Origin: Luscinia megarhynchos | Lineage: Eukaryota > Chordata > Aves > Passeriformes > Turdidae | Assembly (NCBI GenBank): GCA_034336665.1 | Contig: CM067590.1 | Location: forward strand, 3,133,748-3,197,747 | Length of the DNA stretch: 64,000 nucleotides | Direction of reading: 5' to 3' | Part shown: piece after piece, positions 33,600 through 46,400 of the stretch | Numbering within the stretch: the first letter of the stretch is position 1 | How the letters are laid out: every line of letters begins with the position of its first letter | The notes under the pieces: generated by a model | What the model was told of the DNA's origin: nothing | Database searches by the model: none | The model's input: the letters and a program-made list of their open reading frames with translations, nothing else | Position numbers and translations under genes: made by a program

Positions 33600-34250
33600 G
33601 CAAACCCCCGCCCCCTCAGCCCCTTTCCCCCTCCGCGTTTGCACCGCGCGCTGTCCCTTGTCCCCCTTCGGCCGCCGTCGGCGCCGCGGCGCGCGCGGGG
33701 GGCGGGGCCGGCGGGTAGGGAAGATGGCGGAGGCATCGCCGCAGCCGGGCCGGTTCTTCTGCCACTGCTGCTCGGCCGAGATCGCCCCGCGCCTGCCCGT
33801 GAGCGGGGGATCGGGGAGGGTCTCCGGGGAGGGCCGGGAGTGCGCGCAGGGCCGGGCGGGGGTCCCGAGGCGGCGGGCACGTGCGGGCGAGGCCTGAGGG
33901 GCCCAGGGGGCCTGAGCGGCGGGGAGGCGGGGGGGCGCCCTGGGCGGCTCCGCCCGGGGCACCGCGGCTCGGGGGCGTTGAGAGGGGCTGGGGATGGTGT
34001 CCGCAGCGAGGGAACGGGGCTGCGGCGGCGAGGGGAGAGGGGTGCGGAGGGAACGGGCCAGCCTGGCCGCGGGCAGCAGCTGGGCGAGCCGCGGCGGGAG
34101 GGGCTCTCGGCCCTGTTCGGCCCGGACGGGGTGGCCCGCGGCGGTTCGAGCTCTCCAGCAGCCCGCGGGGAACGCCGCGGAGCCGGGCTGGGGCGGGAGT
34201 CCGGCCGGCTGCAGCCCCAGAGTCCAGCTCTGCCACCCCCAGCCCGAGCA
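33600..34250 (+). promoter_or_regulatory. RNF126: RNF126 CpG-island promoter with TISU-like start
   Basis: CpG-dense sequence surrounds the first exon, with a GC box (GGGGCGGGGCC) near 33700. The start codon lies in GAAGATGGCGGA (33720-33731), one mismatch from the TISU element SAASATGGCGGC. TISU combines a YY1-type promoter site with an initiator for mRNAs with a very short 5' UTR. The transcription start is therefore expected only a few to about 30 bases upstream. Confidence 0.65.
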
Positions 34251-37200
34251 GCCTGACCCCATCCGCTGCCAGGTGAAGCGCCGCGAGGTGCTGGGGGCTT
34301 CTCTGTCGTCTTTCACGACAAAAGCCCCGCGGTGGTGGCTGCTAGGGCACAGGGAGGTGCACGGTAATACGTAGGTAGAAGTGCTGTGTAGGCACCTGGG
34401 CAGGTGCTTTAGTCACACACCGAAATCCGGCATGTGTGGAACTTGTCCTTGGTGTGGGTAGAAAAGGAGTGTGAGCTGTTGGGGAGGATCTGGTGGATCA
34501 CTTGCTCTCCTGCTTGGCTTCCTGAGATGTTAAATGTGATCTGGAGAGTCCTGCTGGTCTCTTTATCCTGACACTTTTCACAGCACCTTGTCCCAAAAGT
34601 CATTGCTGGCTGCTGGCACTCAACTTGAAAAGCCTATGAGGACAAGCAGAGCTGTCCCTGCCGGGGGTGGTTGGTTTGTGATGTGTGATTTGTCCTTTTG
34701 CCCTCTCGTTTGGGTCAGGGTGGGCAATGCTGGGGCTCCCAGCTCGTGTGTAAGAGTGAGGACAAACTCCTGACCGTGCTCCTGCTGAGCACACATGGGC
34801 TGTGGGCAGGAGCCAGGAGGTAACCCAGAAAATCTGTTCTTTATTTCTGTTCAAACACCCCGTGCTGGGCCGTGCTCTCATCTGGTTGTGTGCACATGGC
34901 TGGGCACACCTGGCTGTGCCAGCTGGGCACTCTTGGCCAGGCTGAGCCAGGCAGGGAGCAGGTCCTCTGTTTGGGGGCTCAGCTCTGTGAGTTCATGAAG
35001 TTGTTCTGGGGATCTGGGTTCACTCAGGCTTTACTCGGGTTTCACTCACCATCTGCAGGCACAGTAACCAGAGCTGCCAAAGGAGGGACTCAAACAGCCC
35101 GAGAAACAACAAACTTTGACATTTGTGCTGTTCCAGCTGCAGAGGAATGTGCTGATCCCTGTGCTGGGAGCTGGCTGTGAGCACATGGACACACACACAG
35201 CACACAGCAGCTCCCTGGAGCAGTGTGCTCAGGCCACAGTCATTCACCCCCATGCCACGTGTGTCCCCAACAGCTGGTGCTGATGGGAGGCAACACAAAA
35301 GGGGTTTCATGGGCTGTGGTTCCCTGTGCTCACACAGGATCCCATAAGCTCAGACTTGGTGTCAGTGGTGCAGAGCCAGTTGTTCCACAGCAGCAGATGA
35401 GGAGTCCTATGTGGGAGAGGGAGCAGCCACCTCTCCCAGTCTGTTCCTGAGTCTCTGAGCTCCCATCTTTTCTGGGCACATGCAGTGGCTCCAAGCTGTG
35501 CTCCTTCCCTGGGGCCTTATTGGGGTTGGCTGCAGGGGCCAGAGGAGTGACCCCAAGGGCCTCGTCAACAGCCTCAACTCCTTGGGGGAATCCCTCAGTC
35601 TGGCTAAGGGCTGTGCCAATTCCAACGCAGCAGCAAAAGGAAGTGACATTATTTTTAGAAGCTCTTAAATGCCTTCTGTGCTGAGCTTGGCTCTGCCAGC
35701 ACAGGGATTTGGGGTGGTGTGTGCCCGCTGTGGGGCAGGGGATGGGGTTGGCTCAGTGCAGCTTCTCAAGCACTGGAAAGTGAAACAGTTCCCTTTTAGG
35801 GTCTCCAGCGTTCTGGGCTGCTATGCCCAGGACAGGGTGGTTGTAGAGGATGAATTCCTCACTAACCCCAGGAATCGTGAGGAAGTGGCTGTCACAGGCA
35901 CTGCACACTCAGCGTGTCTGTCCTGGCATGCTCGGTGCCTGGGGGAGTGAGGTGGTGACAGGTCACTCCTGTAATGAGCTCTAGGTGTGGGAGTGTGAGG
36001 TCCTGGCTGCAGAATGACCCAGAGTATCCCTGTGTGCTGTGAACCCCAGGCCGTGTTAGTGGCAGGGACCATTCAGCCTCTCTGAGCCCCACAACCTTGC
36101 TGAGTCCCTGCTGCCTTTCCCACGTTGTTTCCTGCTTCCCAAAACACCCAGCTGAGCCAAAGTTTGAGGGCTGCTGCGCAGGGAGCATTGGGGGTTTCAC
36201 TTTCACTTCACTAGAACTGTATCAGCTGCTAGCTAATGTTGTGTCTGTACTGGGGATTAATCATCATTCTTAAGCTGAGCTCCCACAGGCTCAGGCTGAG
36301 CTCTGGCCTCACAGGCTCAGGAAGGCAAATGTTGGGGTTTGGGGTGTCTCTGGCTCTTGGCATGTGCTGGGGATGGCAGGACCCTTCCACCCTGGCACAC
36401 CCTGCAGCTCTGAGGTACCTGTCTTCTCTCACATGGTGTGTCTTCTCCTGCAGGACTACATCTGCCCACGGTGTGAGTCTGGTTTTATTGAAGAGCTTCC
36501 TGAGGAGCCGAGGTAATGTGCTGCTCCAGGGGCTGGTGCTCCAGTGAGACCCAGGTTGCTTTGCTCTCTTCCTAGTTCACAGGCAATGTTTGATGAAAAA
36601 ATGCACCATTTCTATTGCTTCTGCCCCAGCTTTGGCTCATCTTTCCTCACTTTTGGAATACAGTGCTTTGTTGGCAAAATTAGCATCCACAGGCAAATCT
36701 TCCATGGCAATGCTAAGCATCTGACATCTCTGCTGAGGGGCGGGGCAGGAATGGTTTGGTTTCAAACAAACATGAAGAATTGGTATGGAGACTTTCCCTG
36801 TGCTGTGTGGTAGCTCTGACCTGATCTGAGTCATCAGGGCAGAGATAACCCCAGAGAGAGGGCTCGGGGAATGGTGAGTACAGGGACACCTCTGTTTAAG
36901 TAGTGACTGTGTTGGGGATGAACAGCAAAGTGTTGTGGCTGAGACTTTGGACTCTGCCCTGGGGCAGTGAGGTCTGCATTTCTGTGCTGCTCTGCTGCCG
37001 CTGGTGGCAGAAGCAGCAGGAATGTCTTAAAATGTTTCAGTCATGTTTGTGAGGCCCCAGCTGTGACTGGCTCCAGGACAGGCCAGGGGCAGTGAGAGTT
37101 GCTGCCTGCTGATTGTGGTGGTCTGCATGGCCTGGGGCTTCTGCACTGAGCAGGTGATGTTTGGTTTGACCACACCAACCCTGAAGCCTGAAAATCCATC

Positions 37201-40200
37201 CTGGCTGATCCTGACTGTTTTGGTGATTCCCTGTGATCCTGGGAGAGTCACGTAGTTGCTGAATCTCAGTGGTTTTGGTACTGTGAATACAAAGCTTTGT
37301 TCTGAGAGGAAATGTTCCTGCAGCTCTGAAAGCAGAAGTCTGACAACATCTAGAGTTTTCCCAATATCCTGAGCCGTTGGGTTACATGCTTCTGCAGTAA
37401 AGAAGTTTCTTTGATTCAAGATTAGTCTTATGTGTCTTGGGGTCACAGCGATCAGCATTTGTGCCTTAAGTCTTCCTGGTGCTCTGGAGGATTAGCTGGT
37501 ATGTTTGAGATGGATTGTGGGGAAATCCTCACTTGACATCATGGTTCAGGCACTTCCCTGCAGCCTCATGAGATCTGACAGAGTAGGGAGAAATGGGTGA
37601 GGTGTGGGAAAATGAAAGGTTCATGGAGGGAAAATTGATGTGGGCAATCAGAAAATCAGCAGCTGGGGGAGGACCAGGTTCTGTTGAGCTGCCTCTGCCC
37701 TGGGGTGGGAGAGGGGCAGAAAAGCCATGGAAGCTGCTGTGAGAAGATTACCACTGCTCTTCATTCCCCATAGGAATGCTGACAACGAGACCAGCTCCTC
37801 TACGTCAGCCACTGATCAGAGCAGGCATCCTTTTGAGGTGAGCAGTCCTTTCTCTCTTCCAGCACCTTCTGCTTTGCTGTTGGATTGAGGATTTTTCCAA
37901 TAGTGCATTGTTTAAACATTCCCCAAATCATGACAGGATTTGAAAAGGAGGAATTAATATCCTCCACATGCTGCTCCTGAAATCTCCACATGCTGTATTT
38001 TTGCTGTGTGTGTTACGTAGGACCAGCACTCGTAGCTGATTCCCATCGTGAGGGGGCTCAGCAGGATTTGGAGAGCAGGATTTGGGTGTGTTGCTATGCA
38101 GTAGCCTCAGCTCAGAAGCAGCAGTGACACACCAAAGAGAAACCAGGGAGCTGTGATTATTTCTGCCTTTGTGTGCAGTTCCAGTGTCTGTTCCTCACTG
38201 AGCTGCTGCTGAGGGCGCTGGTCCTGGTGTCACCCCAGGCCTGGGGTTCGCTGTGGGAGCCAAGGGCTGTTCCTCCTCACAGCCTGTTCTCTGCATTCCC
38301 TCCCTCCCAGAACGTGGATCAGCACTTGTTCACCTTGCCCCAGGGCTATGGCCAGTTTGCTTTCGGGTTCTTTGACGACAGCTTTGAGTTTCCCTTCGGG
38401 TCCAACGTGCAGCCAGAAGACAACCGGGACTCGGAGAACCGGCGGGAGCGCGAGCACCAGTCGCGGCACCGCTACGGCGCCAGGCAGCCCCGCGCCCGCC
38501 TGGCCACGCGCCGAGCCTCGGGCAGGCACGAGGGCGTCCCCACGCTGGAAGGGTGAGAACCACTCTGTGACCTGGGGAGGGAACCCCATTGTTCCTCAGC
38601 TTTTCTTCTGGCTGACAGGAGGAGCATCCCAAAGCTCTCCAGCACTGCCATCTGTGTCCCGCCTGAGCCTGTTGGCAGCTCCTGCTTGGGGTTTGTTTGG
38701 GCTGTTTCTGCTGAGCGGTGACATGGACTGAGGCTGGGAGTTTGTCCTGTAGAAAATATTCCCTGGTCATTGCCAGATGTTGCAAAAATGTTGTACTTGC
38801 TGTGAGGGGAAACAGAAGAGAACACCAGTGTTTGTGTGAGTGCATCCTGGAGCCACTCCCTCTCATGTCATTAATTGTCCCCTTATGAATCAAATACTAA
38901 ATCTTTATCAGGGTCAGATCACTCCATAAGCTGCCATTGCAATTGCTGTAGGGTATTTTTAATTGCTCCCAACAATGTGACAGTATTCAGCTTATTCAGC
39001 CTCTCCCTCCACGCTGGTGTGCTGGGCTGGGAGCCAGCAAACTTTAATTCTTACACAATCCTGGTTTTCTTGTCTTTCAGAATTATCCAGCAGCTGGTCA
39101 ATGGAATTATTGCACCGACCACAATTCCAAACCTAGGCCTGGGCCCTTGGTGAGTTGGAGGATGTGCTGCTCTCTCCGATAGTGTCTCGGTGCTGCAGGA
39201 TGAACTCACTTGCTGTCCTTACTCTTCAGGGGAGTCCTGCACTCAAATCCAATGGACTATGCCTGGGGTGCCAACGGCCTGGATGCGATTATCACACAGG
39301 TAAAACTGGGATTCGCTGCAGTGTCCCTCCTCCTGTGTGGTGCTGCAGGAGGGGCAGCACCTGTGGTGGTGCAGGGGCTGGAATGAGAAAGGGTCCACAG
39401 TGCGCGGTCCAAGTGCCCTGGTTCAGGAAACGATTGGATTCTGTGTGCTGCTGAGCTCACCTCTCTCTTCTGCCTGCCTGGCTGGTTGTTTTTCCAGTTA
39501 CTGAATCAGTTTGAAAACACTGGACCACCGCCAGCGGACAAAGAGAAGATCCAGGCCCTCCCCACCATACAGATCACACAGGAACACGTAGGTATGTGTC
39601 TGCTCTGTGGAGTCATGCACAGAGTGCTCCCTGGAAGCTCTGTGTAATGTTTTTTTGGGACTTGAATTTTTTCTGCTTGGACCTTTGAGGCATAAAACAT
39701 TTCAAAGTGGGCAGAGAACTGAAGGGGCTCTGTTACATTCACACAAAAAAAGAGCAGTGTAGGCTCGATGGATTTGCCCTGGGGAGGTTGTGAGAAGTTT
39801 GGTATGGATAGGGATGGAAAAGCAGAAGCGAAGGGAAGGATGAGGCATACCCAGTGCAGGGAGAGGTGGGGTGATGGTGTGGACTGCAGAGCACCAAGCT
39901 TTCCTCCTGACAGGCATGGAGCAGTGATGGGGAAGGGGAGAGGGATGATGAGTCCTGGGTTGGAGGCTTTGCTCGTCGTTCTCTCCTCCTTGGCTCAGCT
40001 GGGCTTGGCTTTCCCTGTGCGATGCAGATTCCGGGTTGGAGTGCCCTGTGTGTAAGGAAGACTACACAGTGGGGGAGAGCGTGCGGCAGTTACCGTGCAA
40101 TCACCTGTTCCATGACGGCTGCATCGTCCCGTGGCTGGAGCAGGTGAGTGCAGGACAGTGCTGGGTGTGCAGCACTGGGGGCTTTGTCTGGTCCTGCTCT

Positions 40201-40518
40201 CCTCTGTAAATATTTTCCTACCTCCACAATGAGGCCTGAGCACGAGCAGCCTGTGGTCAGAGGATGGAGTGTCATCCCAGCCCATTCCTCCAGTGCTGCT
40301 CCCCTATTGTGTTTCTAATCCCATTTCCCGTATTTCTTGTTTTGTTTTTTGTCTGCTCCCCAAAGCATGACACGTGTCCCGTCTGCCGGAAAAGTTTAAG
40401 TGGACAAAACACTGCCACAAACCCCCCAGGACTCACAGGGATGAACTTCTCGTCATCCTCCTCCTCCTCCTCTTCCTCCAGCTCACCAAGTAATGAAAAC
40501 TCATCGAACAACTCATGA
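33724..40518 (+). CDS. RNF126: E3 ubiquitin ligase RNF126, complete, 9 exons
   Basis: RNF126 is a cytosolic RING-type ubiquitin ligase that works with BAG6 in quality control of mislocalised hydrophobic proteins. Exons: 33724-33798, 36454-36512, 37774-37837, 38311-38552, 39081-39149, 39230-39299, 39498-39591, 40028-40143, 40366-40518, giving 313 aa (human 311). Residues 12-32 form a C2-C2 zinc finger (FCHCC and CPRC), split by the first intron; in mammals this finger binds BAG6. The middle is conserved ([39 protein letters not shown]). The RING-H2 domain runs from CPVCKEDY through CNHLFHDGC to CPVC, encoded by exons 8 and 9, with all eight zinc ligands present. The end is a serine run then NENSSNNS. 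Nothing looks broken. Confidence 0.97.
33799..36453 (+). other. RNF126: RNF126 intron 1
   Basis: The intron starts in the CpG island (to about 34250) and then becomes moderate in GC. No coding exon, repeat array or RNA gene is evident. Confidence 0.6.
36513..37773 (+). other. RNF126: RNF126 intron 2, with an antisense open frame
   Basis: The intron is clearly less GC-rich than the rest of the window. On the minus strand 37027-37458 is an open frame of 143 codons with fairly even codon usage, which I cannot assign to any family. It shows no start context, splice partner or poly(A) signal, so I do not call it a gene. Confidence 0.5.
37838..38310 (+). other. RNF126: RNF126 intron 3
   Basis: Short intron of moderate GC. 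I see no feature in it. Confidence 0.6.
38553..39080 (+). other. RNF126: RNF126 intron 4
   Basis: The second half (about 38860-39060) is AT-rich. Nothing else is visible. Confidence 0.6.
39592..40027 (+). other. RNF126: RNF126 intron 7
   Basis: Intron just before the RING exons. I see no feature in it. Confidence 0.6.
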
Positions 40519-41185
40519 ATCTTAATGCACCCTCTGTCCCCGGGGCCCTTCCACTGTTCCCCCTCCCTCCCTGGCCACCTCGAGCAGCCAAAGGGGCTTC
40601 CAGAGCAGAGCGAGGGGAGGGGACAAGACAGGAGCAATGCCCCCAGAATTTCCTTTTGATTTCTGAAGACACGGAGACTCTGGGTCCTTCAGAGATGAGA
40701 AGCCTCAAGTTCTGTGATGAAAAAGGGGGGAAAGAGCTCTGTCTGTCAATAAAAACATCCTCTTTGCGTGGACTTTACCCATTGCAGTGCGAGGCTGCTA
40801 CGCTCCCCGGCTGGGAACCCCGAGGTGCTGAGCGAGTGGTTGAATCCCGAATGGAAAGGTTGTTTGTATGGGTTTGAATTTGAGATCCCTTTCTTTTATT
40901 TCTTTTGCTCCTCCTCCCCTTGGATACTATCTTTACTGCTTTGGAGATTGAAGGCTAAAATGGAAGCATAAGGATGCTGCCTCCCCCCAGGATCGCCATC
41001 TGGGGAGGATCAATAGCTGTCACTGAAACAGGAACTCTCAAGTAGACCCCAGGATCCTTCCCTGTCCCATCTCGAGTCCCTTTTATTTCTCTTTATAACC
41101 TCGCCCGCTGATACTCAACACTGAAAGGGGTTTTTATAATCTTAAATTATTACTGTTGTCAATAAATGGACATTTCAGCTCTGCG
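40519..41185 (+). other. RNF126: RNF126 3' UTR with two poly(A) signals
   Basis: After the stop codon (40516-40518) there is an AATAAA at 40748-40753 and another at 41161-41166. The second is followed by GT-rich sequence and is probably the main end. Two transcript ends, of about 250 and 670 bases of 3' UTR, are therefore possible. Confidence 0.75.
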
Positions 41186-41189
41186 AGCC

Positions 41190-43150
41190 CTTATGCATGA
41201 TTTGAGGAAATCTACAGGGTAAGCTCTGAGGCCACCAAGCTGTCCTGCCTTCCCCAGGCAGGCTGGGCCTCTCTGAGCCCTCCTGCATGCTGGGAGTTCT
41301 GGTGGGAGCCACTGCCAGCCTGTGGATCACTGCACAGGTACCCAAGGATCGCAGCTGGAAGCATCCTCACGTGGTGTTTTCTATTTTTTACACCTTCTTC
41401 CCCTTACAGTCCTGCCCCCCCTCACAGCTGGGGCAGGCTATTCTGCTGGGCCAACACAGGACTGGGTGTGCAGCAGAACAAGGACCAGCAAATCTCATTG
41501 TGACCGAGTAATTACCAGGAAAACAACATTTTGGAGAAAAAAAATGTATTGCAAAGCTTCTTAAAATAGAGCTGATTAAAACCAGGAGAGAGAGACAAAT
41601 ATCCAGGTATGTTTGTGACTCAGTTTCTGTGACAGAGCTGGAGCTCAGAGAATGACAAGAATGTCACCTGATCGAGCGGGCAGTGACTCCCTGCCATGTC
41701 CCTGCTTCCTGGGCCCTGAGGCATGAGAGGAGGAGCTCTCACCATCCAGTCACCGGGAGCCCCTGCCCCTTCCTCTCACAGGGACTGGGGGTGGTCAGGA
41801 GATCTCCCAAAGGGTCACACCCCCCCCTTTCCCCAAAGGGGGTTCATGATGGTGCCACATGTTGAGACTGCTCTGTGGCAGAGGCCAGAGCAGATAAAGG
41901 AGAACCTGCCAGGGAAGTGGGTGAGGGGTTTTGGGGCAGTCTGGGGCTTCCCTGCCTCTCCCCTGGCTTTTTGGGCCCTGGGAGTGAGCTGGGGCTGTGG
42001 GGGAAGGTGCTGGCTCCAGCAGAGCTTGGGTCTCTTCTAAAGCAGCATCACCCCAGGACCTGGCCCTTGCACGAGCTTCCTGAAAAGAGCTGAAGGGAGG
42101 GAGAAGCATGGCTTGGCCTTTCTTGAGCCATTTCAGAACACAAGAAGCTGGTTTGTTGGACAAAGTGTCACCAGCTGTGCCAGGGCCAGGGGCTGGCAGG
42201 GAGCGACTTGTCCGGACTGTTTTTCTTCCTTGGCTTGGCCGGGCAGCGAGGCGGCGCCTTTCATCTCCCAGGAAGGTTTATCTCGGGACTGGTGTGTCAG
42301 GGTTAATGGCTCATCCTCTGCTAGGGGTTGAGCCACAAGCCTGGGCTGGTGAGGTGGGTGGCAGCAAGAAGGTCCTGGCCGAATCCACACGTGTCCATCG
42401 GCTGACCTGAAGGGAAGGCTTTGCTATTTAGTCACCAAAGAAGAGGCCTGGAAAAACCTTCCCTCTCCCATTGTGTTTCAGCTGTGGTGGGGGGTTCCTG
42501 GTTCTCCCAGGCTCTTGGGGATGATTTCTCACGTGTGAGCAGTGCTCAGATGGGTTTCAAGTGGGCTGAACAAAGTCCTGAGTGGGTGCGTGGCAGCTGC
42601 TGCCCATCTGGCAGGGGCTCACCACAGTCACCACATGGTTAATACAGTGGCTGTTCCCTCTCAGACTCGTTTGGAGCTGGTTGGGTCAGAAATGAAACGA
42701 GTTTGGTGGTTTTTGCTGGGGCCATTGCTCTGTCTGATGTGACAGTGACCAGGATGCCGGGCCTGGCCACAGCAGGCATGAGGTGGCACAGGGATGTACC
42801 TTGGCCAGGAGGCTGAGGTGCAGGTGCTATTCCTGGCCATGCTGCCCTCCAGGTGAGGGGCTGGTCCTCACCACTGTCCACTGTCCCAGCCCTGTTTTTG
42901 CTGGGGATGAGGGTGCTGGGCTGCAGAATTCACTGGTACTGGCTGTGTCTGCTCCCTCTTTGGTGCCACTGAACCACCATTGCTGTTTTTCTGCAGGTGG
43001 GTGGGGGTCCATGAAAAGCTGGATGTGGCAAAGGACCAGCTGGGCTCCTTGCCAATGGCAGCAGGGATGACACTGGTGGCCACACGGAAGCCAATCCCTC
43101 CCATCCCAAGCCAAGTTCACCATCAAAGCTCCAAGACCTGCTCCTGTTCC
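41190..43150. other. Intergenic stretch between RNF126 and FGF22 3' ends
   Basis: The genes converge here. I find no supported gene, repeat array or RNA. AATAAA strings at about 43370-43410 are on the plus strand and are not needed by either gene. Confidence 0.55.
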
Positions 43151-43166
43151 ATACCACGAACACAGC

Positions 43167-43172
43167 TTTAAT
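43167..43172 (-). terminator. FGF22: Putative FGF22 poly(A) signal
   Basis: TTTAAT on the plus strand reads ATTAAA on the minus strand, about 300 bases after the FGF22 stop codon (43470-43472). I found no AATAAA on the minus strand between them. ATTAAA is the common variant signal, so this is a reasonable but unproven end. Confidence 0.45.
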
Positions 43173-43469
43173 TGCCACAGGTGCTTGGACACAGACAACC
43201 TGCTGGTACATCCCATTAGCAGATCCTGGCCCCTGCTCTGGTTGTGCTCCCCAGCTGCACCACACAAGGTCTGCACCAGGGGAACAGTGGGAGAGAGCCA
43301 CAGCCCCCTGCAGCTGAGTCTGGAGCATCTGCCTTATACATCCATCCTCTGCCATGCATTAAAAATACAGCAATAAATAGAAAAAAAAATAGATATGTAC
43401 ATAAATAAAATAACATTTTTCGTTTGGGTTTTTTTTTCCTACAGAACCATCCGGAGCTGCCCACGGTGT

Positions 43470-46400
43470 TCAGCTGACGAGCATGGGGAGGAAGTGTGTG
43501 GAGAGGTGCTGCCGGCGTGTCTTGCCCCCTCGCTGGGGCCTGCCCTTGCTGTTGAGCGAGAGGAACATGGGGCGGCCGCGGTGCCGCCAGCGCAGCGACG
43601 CGTAGGTGTTGTAGCCATTCTCTTCGATGCGCTCCGTGAACTTGCAGTTGGGGCTGAACTCCTTCTGGCAGGAAAGGGAAGGGGGTGAGGGGTGGCTGTG
43701 CTCAGCTGGGACCCCAAGAGTGGGGCAGGGCAGTACCCTGGCTCCTCCCTGGTCCCTGCGGGGGCAGAGGGGCTTGGTGGGTGCAATCCCCTGCTGGGCA
43801 TGGGAAACCAGGACCCTGTTCCAACTCTGCCCTGAGTCTCTGACTCTGGTGCAGTCCCTCCCAGGAGGCAGCGTCCAACCTACCGACCCGTAGAGCCTCC
43901 CCCGCTTGTTCATGGCCAGGTAGAAGCCGGTGTGCACTGCCCGGATGGCCACGACGCCGACACGCACCGACCGGATCTCAACGATGCCTGCGGGACAGGG
44001 AAGCATGGCATGAGCCAAGGGAGGGACAGGCAACCCCCCCCAGGAGCCCTGGGTCTGTGGCCACAGTGTCCCTCCAGAGGGAGGGAGTTGCTGATCCTCA
44101 CCCAGAGCCAGAGCAGCCAGAAGAGAAAGGGCTGCTTCCCAAGCTGGGAGTGGGAGGGGGAACCTCTGATCCAAGGAAGGTTTGATCTTTACTCCTCTCC
44201 TCCCCAGGGTTCAGCCACTTCCCAGGAGCCGGGCTGTGCAGGAGCGCTGCCAAGCACAACCTCATGTGTGTCCTCCCTTCATTGGCAGCTTTGCCCGTGC
44301 ATCCATCCCACAGCGTGACCGCAGTGCCCCGGGGACCTGACCCGCCTCCCGCAGCGCCTGGCCCCGGCACACGCAGGGCACAGAGGCTGGCATGGGCTCT
44401 TGGAGGGGCAAAGTGTGCGTGGGGGTGGCAGCGACAGCACACATCGTGTTACGGTGGACAAAGGCACGCGGGCAGAGGTCTGCGGGGGCAGGAATGGGCC
44501 AGGACAGTGCTGTCCGTGGATGCCCGATTGCCTGGTGGCACAAGCGAGGACAAGCAGCTCCGTGCCCGGCACTGCGAGCTGGCGGGTGGAGGAGAACTGC
44601 AGGACGTGAGGATGAGCCCGGGGGGCGGCTGCAGCCAGGCTGTGAAGCCACAGCTGAGCTGGCGTGTGTGTGCCCCGACCGCCGAGCTCCGGCTCGGCCG
44701 CTAATGGGAAAGGCATGTGGTCAGACCAGCGGCTCTGGCACGGGAAACACCCAGAGCATCATCAGGGCCCCTGGATTCCTGCACTGCCTCACGCCGGCCA
44801 GCCCGGAGTGCCGCTGCCCGCCCCTGCCGCCCGCCAGGCACACGGCGCACTGGGGAGGGGAGGAGGAATGTCCAGGAGAGCAGTGTGGGAAAGGCAGCAG
44901 GGAGGGCTGGAGCCACAGCAGGGTCTGCCTATGGACACCACTGCAGGGGCTGTCCCGGCTGGACGGGGTGGGAGAACACGCAGAGGCTCTGGCTGCTGGC
45001 GGCACACACAGCGTGGGGGCTGCAGCCTGGGCAAGGACTTTCATCAATCTCCGGAGCTGCTGGCATTCCCTGGGCATCACCTGCCTGCGGGAGGCTGGGA
45101 GCGGACAGGGTGGATACTGCACTAGGGCAGCGTAAAGGGCTCCCGAGCGTTCGGCTCCTCGGGAATTTTCAGCCCGGCTACTTCAGTACTGCTACCGGGA
45201 CCCGCAGGGCTTGGCCCAGGGAAGCCACTGACGAGGGCTGTGGAGGGAAGGGCTGAGCGAATGCCTGTGAATCCATCCCACTTGATCACTGTCTGAAGCT
45301 GCTGCTATTTATAAGGACTTGCGCTTTTCTAAAAATAACCCCCTTCTGTTCCCAGCGCTCCGGCCGGCTCTGCCGCCCTTTGTTTGCAGGTGCCTGGCCA
45401 ATACCCGGTCAGAGCAAGCTCCCAGTGCTCCCACTCTCACACTCAGCCCCAGAGGGGTCTCGAGGAGGCTGGGGCAGATGCAGGGCGTGAGGTGGAGGAG
45501 TCCCTGGAAGAGCCCCCGCCACCCTAGAGCTGCCAGTGGGGCTGGTCCAGCAGCTTCTGCGAGGGCTGTGGAGCAGAGCCCGCGCCCAGCCCAGGCGCAC
45601 ACAGATAAGCAGAGTGAGCCTCATGTACAGCCCGGAGCTGCTCTGCCTGCCAGGTCCTATGGCCACACCATCGAGGGAACGTGTTGGGGTGCTTTGTGTT
45701 GGCAGTGTGCCTGGTCGGGACTCCCGACAGCCTCCAACACCACAGGAGGGTTCCCTGGGCTGGGCTTGGCTCCCATGTCCTGTGGCTGCTGGGAGGAATC
45801 CTGTGCTGGACCAGGAGGTGGGCTGGAGGTGCTGCAGACCTCCTGCCCCAAACCCAACACCCTGTTAGGGCACCTGGGGGATGCTCAGGCAACTCCCTTT
45901 CCCAAGGCCCCCAATATCCCCCTCCTTGTCCAGCTACCGTCCTGCCAGCTTGGTGCCCCCATCTCTGTCCCAGGGTCTGGGGCACTGCACCCCGATGGGC
46001 AGCTGATGCCCGGGCACTCTTACTGAAGTCATGCAGTGACTGCCACGTCCTTGGGGACTCTGTCCCTCTGCCCACCCAGCTGTCTGTGTTGAGTCCCAAC
46101 CAGCTCTGCAGGCAGCGGCTGCTCCATGGTCACCTCCAACGGGAATGTTTTGCTGTCCCACATCTCACAAATTCGCCATTCTGGGACCAGCATCACGGCA
46201 AAACTTCCTACACCACCTCTCCTCCGCAGCCTTTCCTCCCCCCCCAGTGTATTAGTGGGGGAACGATCAGATCCTCCCAGTCCATGGGGAAGGCAGAGCA
46301 GGGGGCATCGTGAAGTGGCAGGACGAGATGGGACAAAGGACCCCCGAGAGACGCCCTAGGACACCCCAGCCGCTGGAACAGCAACGCCGGATCCCTGGGC

